DNA from: an uncultured Ruminococcus sp.
Lineage (GTDB): Bacteria > Bacillota > Clostridia > Oscillospirales > CAG-272
DNA: 46,323 bases
Direction: 5' to 3'
NCBI GenBank assembly: GCA_902778725.1
Contig: CACYYS010000028.1
Location: 1-46,323 of the forward strand
This document shows, piece by piece, positions 44,811 through 46,323 of the stretch (positions are counted from its first letter, which is position 1; each line of letters begins with the position of its first letter). Under the pieces are notes generated by a model that was not told the origin of the DNA, searched no databases, and saw only the letters and a list, made by a program, of their open reading frames with translations. The position numbers and the translations under genes were made by a program.

Positions 44811-46310
44811 ATGAAAGCAAAACGGTTCCTTTCCGCTTTTCTCGCCGCGGCGCTCCTGCTCGGCTCCCTCCTCCTGCTTGCCTCCTGCAAGCCGGGAACG
44901 GAGGACCCCGGCGCCGTGACGCAGGACCGCCCCGGGAAAACGTCGGATCCCTCCCAGGCGTCCCCCGATGAGACGGAGGCCCTCCCCGCCGACCCGACGG
45001 CGAAATTCGACGATCTCTCGTTCAAGATCCTCGTCGCGACCCGTTCCACCCGTCCGCCCCAGGATTTTCTCTTCAAGGACGATCAGTCGGTGATGGACCA
45101 GGCGATCTATGAACGCAACATGACCCTGGAGGAAAAACACGGCATCCGGCTCGACGTCGACGAGCGGATCGGCAAGCAGGCGGAGGGCGCCAGCCTGCTC
45201 GAGCAGTCTTACGGCTCAAACGACGCGATGTACGACTACGCGGTGATCCACACCTACACGCTCGCTCCGCTCGCGTCGGGCGGCAGGCTCTACGATATGT
45301 CCGAGATCCGCACCCTCGACCTCGAAAAGCCCTGGTGGGACCAAACGGTCAGCGACGGCGTGAGGATCGCGGGCTCGGTCTTCTTCACCAGCGGCGACGT
45401 CAGCCACTGTGTGGACGACTATATGTACTGCGTGATCTTCAACAAAGCGATGTATAAGGAAAAGGTCCCGAACGGCGCCGACGTCTATGATCTTGTCCGG
45501 GAAGGCAAGTGGACGCTGGATGCGATGGCGGAGATCTGCAGCGGCGTGAAGGAGGACCTCAACGGCGACGACGTGATGGACTCCAACGACCGCTACGGCC
45601 TGATGCTCTGGTGCGACGAGCTGTTCGCCTCCATCCAGGCGGCGGGCGAGCGGATCGCCAAGGTCAACGACCAAGGACTGATCGAGCTGACGCTGGGCAA
45701 CGAGCGCGTGTACAGCATCGTCGACAAATTCACCTCGATCGAACAGGCGGACTGGAGCATCAACTTCCAGACGATGACGGGCGGAAAAGGCTGGCCCTCG
45801 GTCTTCTCCGAGGGGAACGCGATGTTCTTCATGTCCCTCTTCAACGAGGTCTCCCGGTTCCGCGATATGGACACCGACTACGGCATCCTCCCCAACCCGC
45901 GCTATGACGAGGCGCAGGACAAGTGGTACTGCACCTTCTCCGCCGGGCTCGCCTCCTTCTCCTGCCTGCCTTACGTCCAGGCGGACGCGGAGCGCACCGG
46001 CACGGTCCTCGACCTGCTCGGCTACTACTCCTCCAAGACCACCTCTCCCGCCTATTACGTAAAGACCCTCACGGGCGAGAAGGTGCGGGACGAGGAGAGC
46101 GTGTTCTGCCTTGATATCATCTTCAACAACAAGTTCGTGGATATCGGACACTACTACCAGCTCGCCAACCTCAACACGATGATGTACAACTACGTGAAGA
46201 ACGGGCAGAGCGGCACCTTCGCCTCCTCCTACGAGGCGGTCAAAAAATCCGCGGAGACGCTGGTCGCCCGGATGAACGCACAGATCGAAAAGCTCAAAGA
46301 TCAGTACTGA
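44811..46310 (+). CDS. extracellular solute-binding lipoprotein, paralog of the one at 2636
   Basis: This 499-residue lipoprotein has a lipobox with Cys26 (LLASC), a Pro/Ser/Asp-rich linker and a solute-binding body sharing landmarks with the 2636-4171 protein: KPWWDQ, FNKAMY, REGKWTLDAM, FRDMDTDYGILPNP and KVRDEES. The calcium-type loop is here too (Asp249 to Asp260, D-x-N-x-D-x3-D-x2-D). AAGGAG precedes the ATG. The window ends 13 bases after the stop, so any enzyme or transport gene that follows cannot be seen. Confidence 0.85.
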   Translation: MKAKRFLSAFLAAALLLGSLLLLASCKPGTEDPGAVTQDRPGKTSDPSQASPDETEALPADPTAKFDDLSFKILVATRSTRPPQDFLFKDDQSVMDQAIYERNMTLEEKHGIRLDVDERIGKQAEGASLLEQSYGSNDAMYDYAVIHTYTLAPLASGGRLYDMSEIRTLDLEKPWWDQTVSDGVRIAGSVFFTSGDVSHCVDDYMYCVIFNKAMYKEKVPNGADVYDLVREGKWTLDAMAEICSGVKEDLNGDDVMDSNDRYGLMLWCDELFASIQAAGERIAKVNDQGLIELTLGNERVYSIVDKFTSIEQADWSINFQTMTGGKGWPSVFSEGNAMFFMSLFNEVSRFRDMDTDYGILPNPRYDEAQDKWYCTFSAGLASFSCLPYVQADAERTGTVLDLLGYYSSKTTSPAYYVKTLTGEKVRDEESVFCLDIIFNNKFVDIGHYYQLANLNTMMYNYVKNGQSGTFASSYEAVKKSAETLVARMNAQIEKLKDQY

Positions 46311-46323
46311 GAGGATTTTACGG

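Overview
The window looks like chromosome from a GC-rich, anaerobic, spore-forming Gram-positive bacterium, most likely an uncultured Clostridia lineage from a gut-like habitat. The evidence is a spoVS gene, the Firmicutes-type hrcA-grpE-dnaK-dnaJ-prmA cluster with a CIRCE operator, an rny-ymdB-spoVS cluster, an ftsE-ftsX-M23-S41 cluster, an oxygen-independent sulfatase maturase, many lipobox lipoproteins, AGGAGG-type ribosome binding sites and TTGACA/TATAAT promoters with 17-18 bp spacers. Genus cannot be told from the sequence.

Layout. 1-5920 is a sugar-use region: D-galactonate dehydratase, an AraC regulator, a solute-binding lipoprotein and a probable TIM-barrel glycosidase of unknown specificity. 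6109-12933 is an accessory cell-surface region: two related beta-helix surface proteins facing each other, an ADP-ribosylglycohydrolase-like lipoprotein, an Ig-like surface protein and a zinc-ribbon membrane lipoprotein. The last of these lies between lysS and a second, diverged copy of the lysS 3' end. 12954-20781 is core: lysS (with an extra C-terminal tRNA-binding domain), greA, an S41 protease, an M23 hydrolase, ftsX, ftsE and a PucR/CdaR-type regulator. 20951-29226 is the heat-shock cluster. Its usual prmA-rsmE junction is broken by about 1.6 kb carrying an AT-richer lipoprotein gene, several strong terminators and palindromic repeats. 29350-29507 is a chain of six short hairpins joined by GATG/CATC-type linkers. 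29628-33580 holds a CofE-like ligase, a second AraC regulator and a divergent GH127 enzyme. 33734-36542 is spoVS-ymdB-rny. 36766-39453 is a sulfatase divergent from its radical-SAM maturase. 39464-42357 holds a DUF4186 gene and a macro-domain/HTH, vWA and SIMPL gene string. 42403-46310 holds a CapA-like lipoprotein overlapping a third AraC gene, which diverges from a second solute-binding lipoprotein.

How the genes work together. Three times an AraC regulator sits back to back with a carbohydrate gene (solute-binding lipoprotein, GH127, solute-binding lipoprotein), as expected for local control by plant or host glycans. No ABC permease or ATPase gene is present next to either binding protein. 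The sulfatase-maturase pair fits removal of sulfate from glycans. FtsEX with the coiled-coil M23 protein and the S41 protease is a cell-wall hydrolysis unit. The best candidates for something little described are the macro-HTH/vWA/SIMPL string, the zinc-ribbon cassette at the lysS 3' end, the hairpin chain at 29350-29507 and the accessory surface-protein block.
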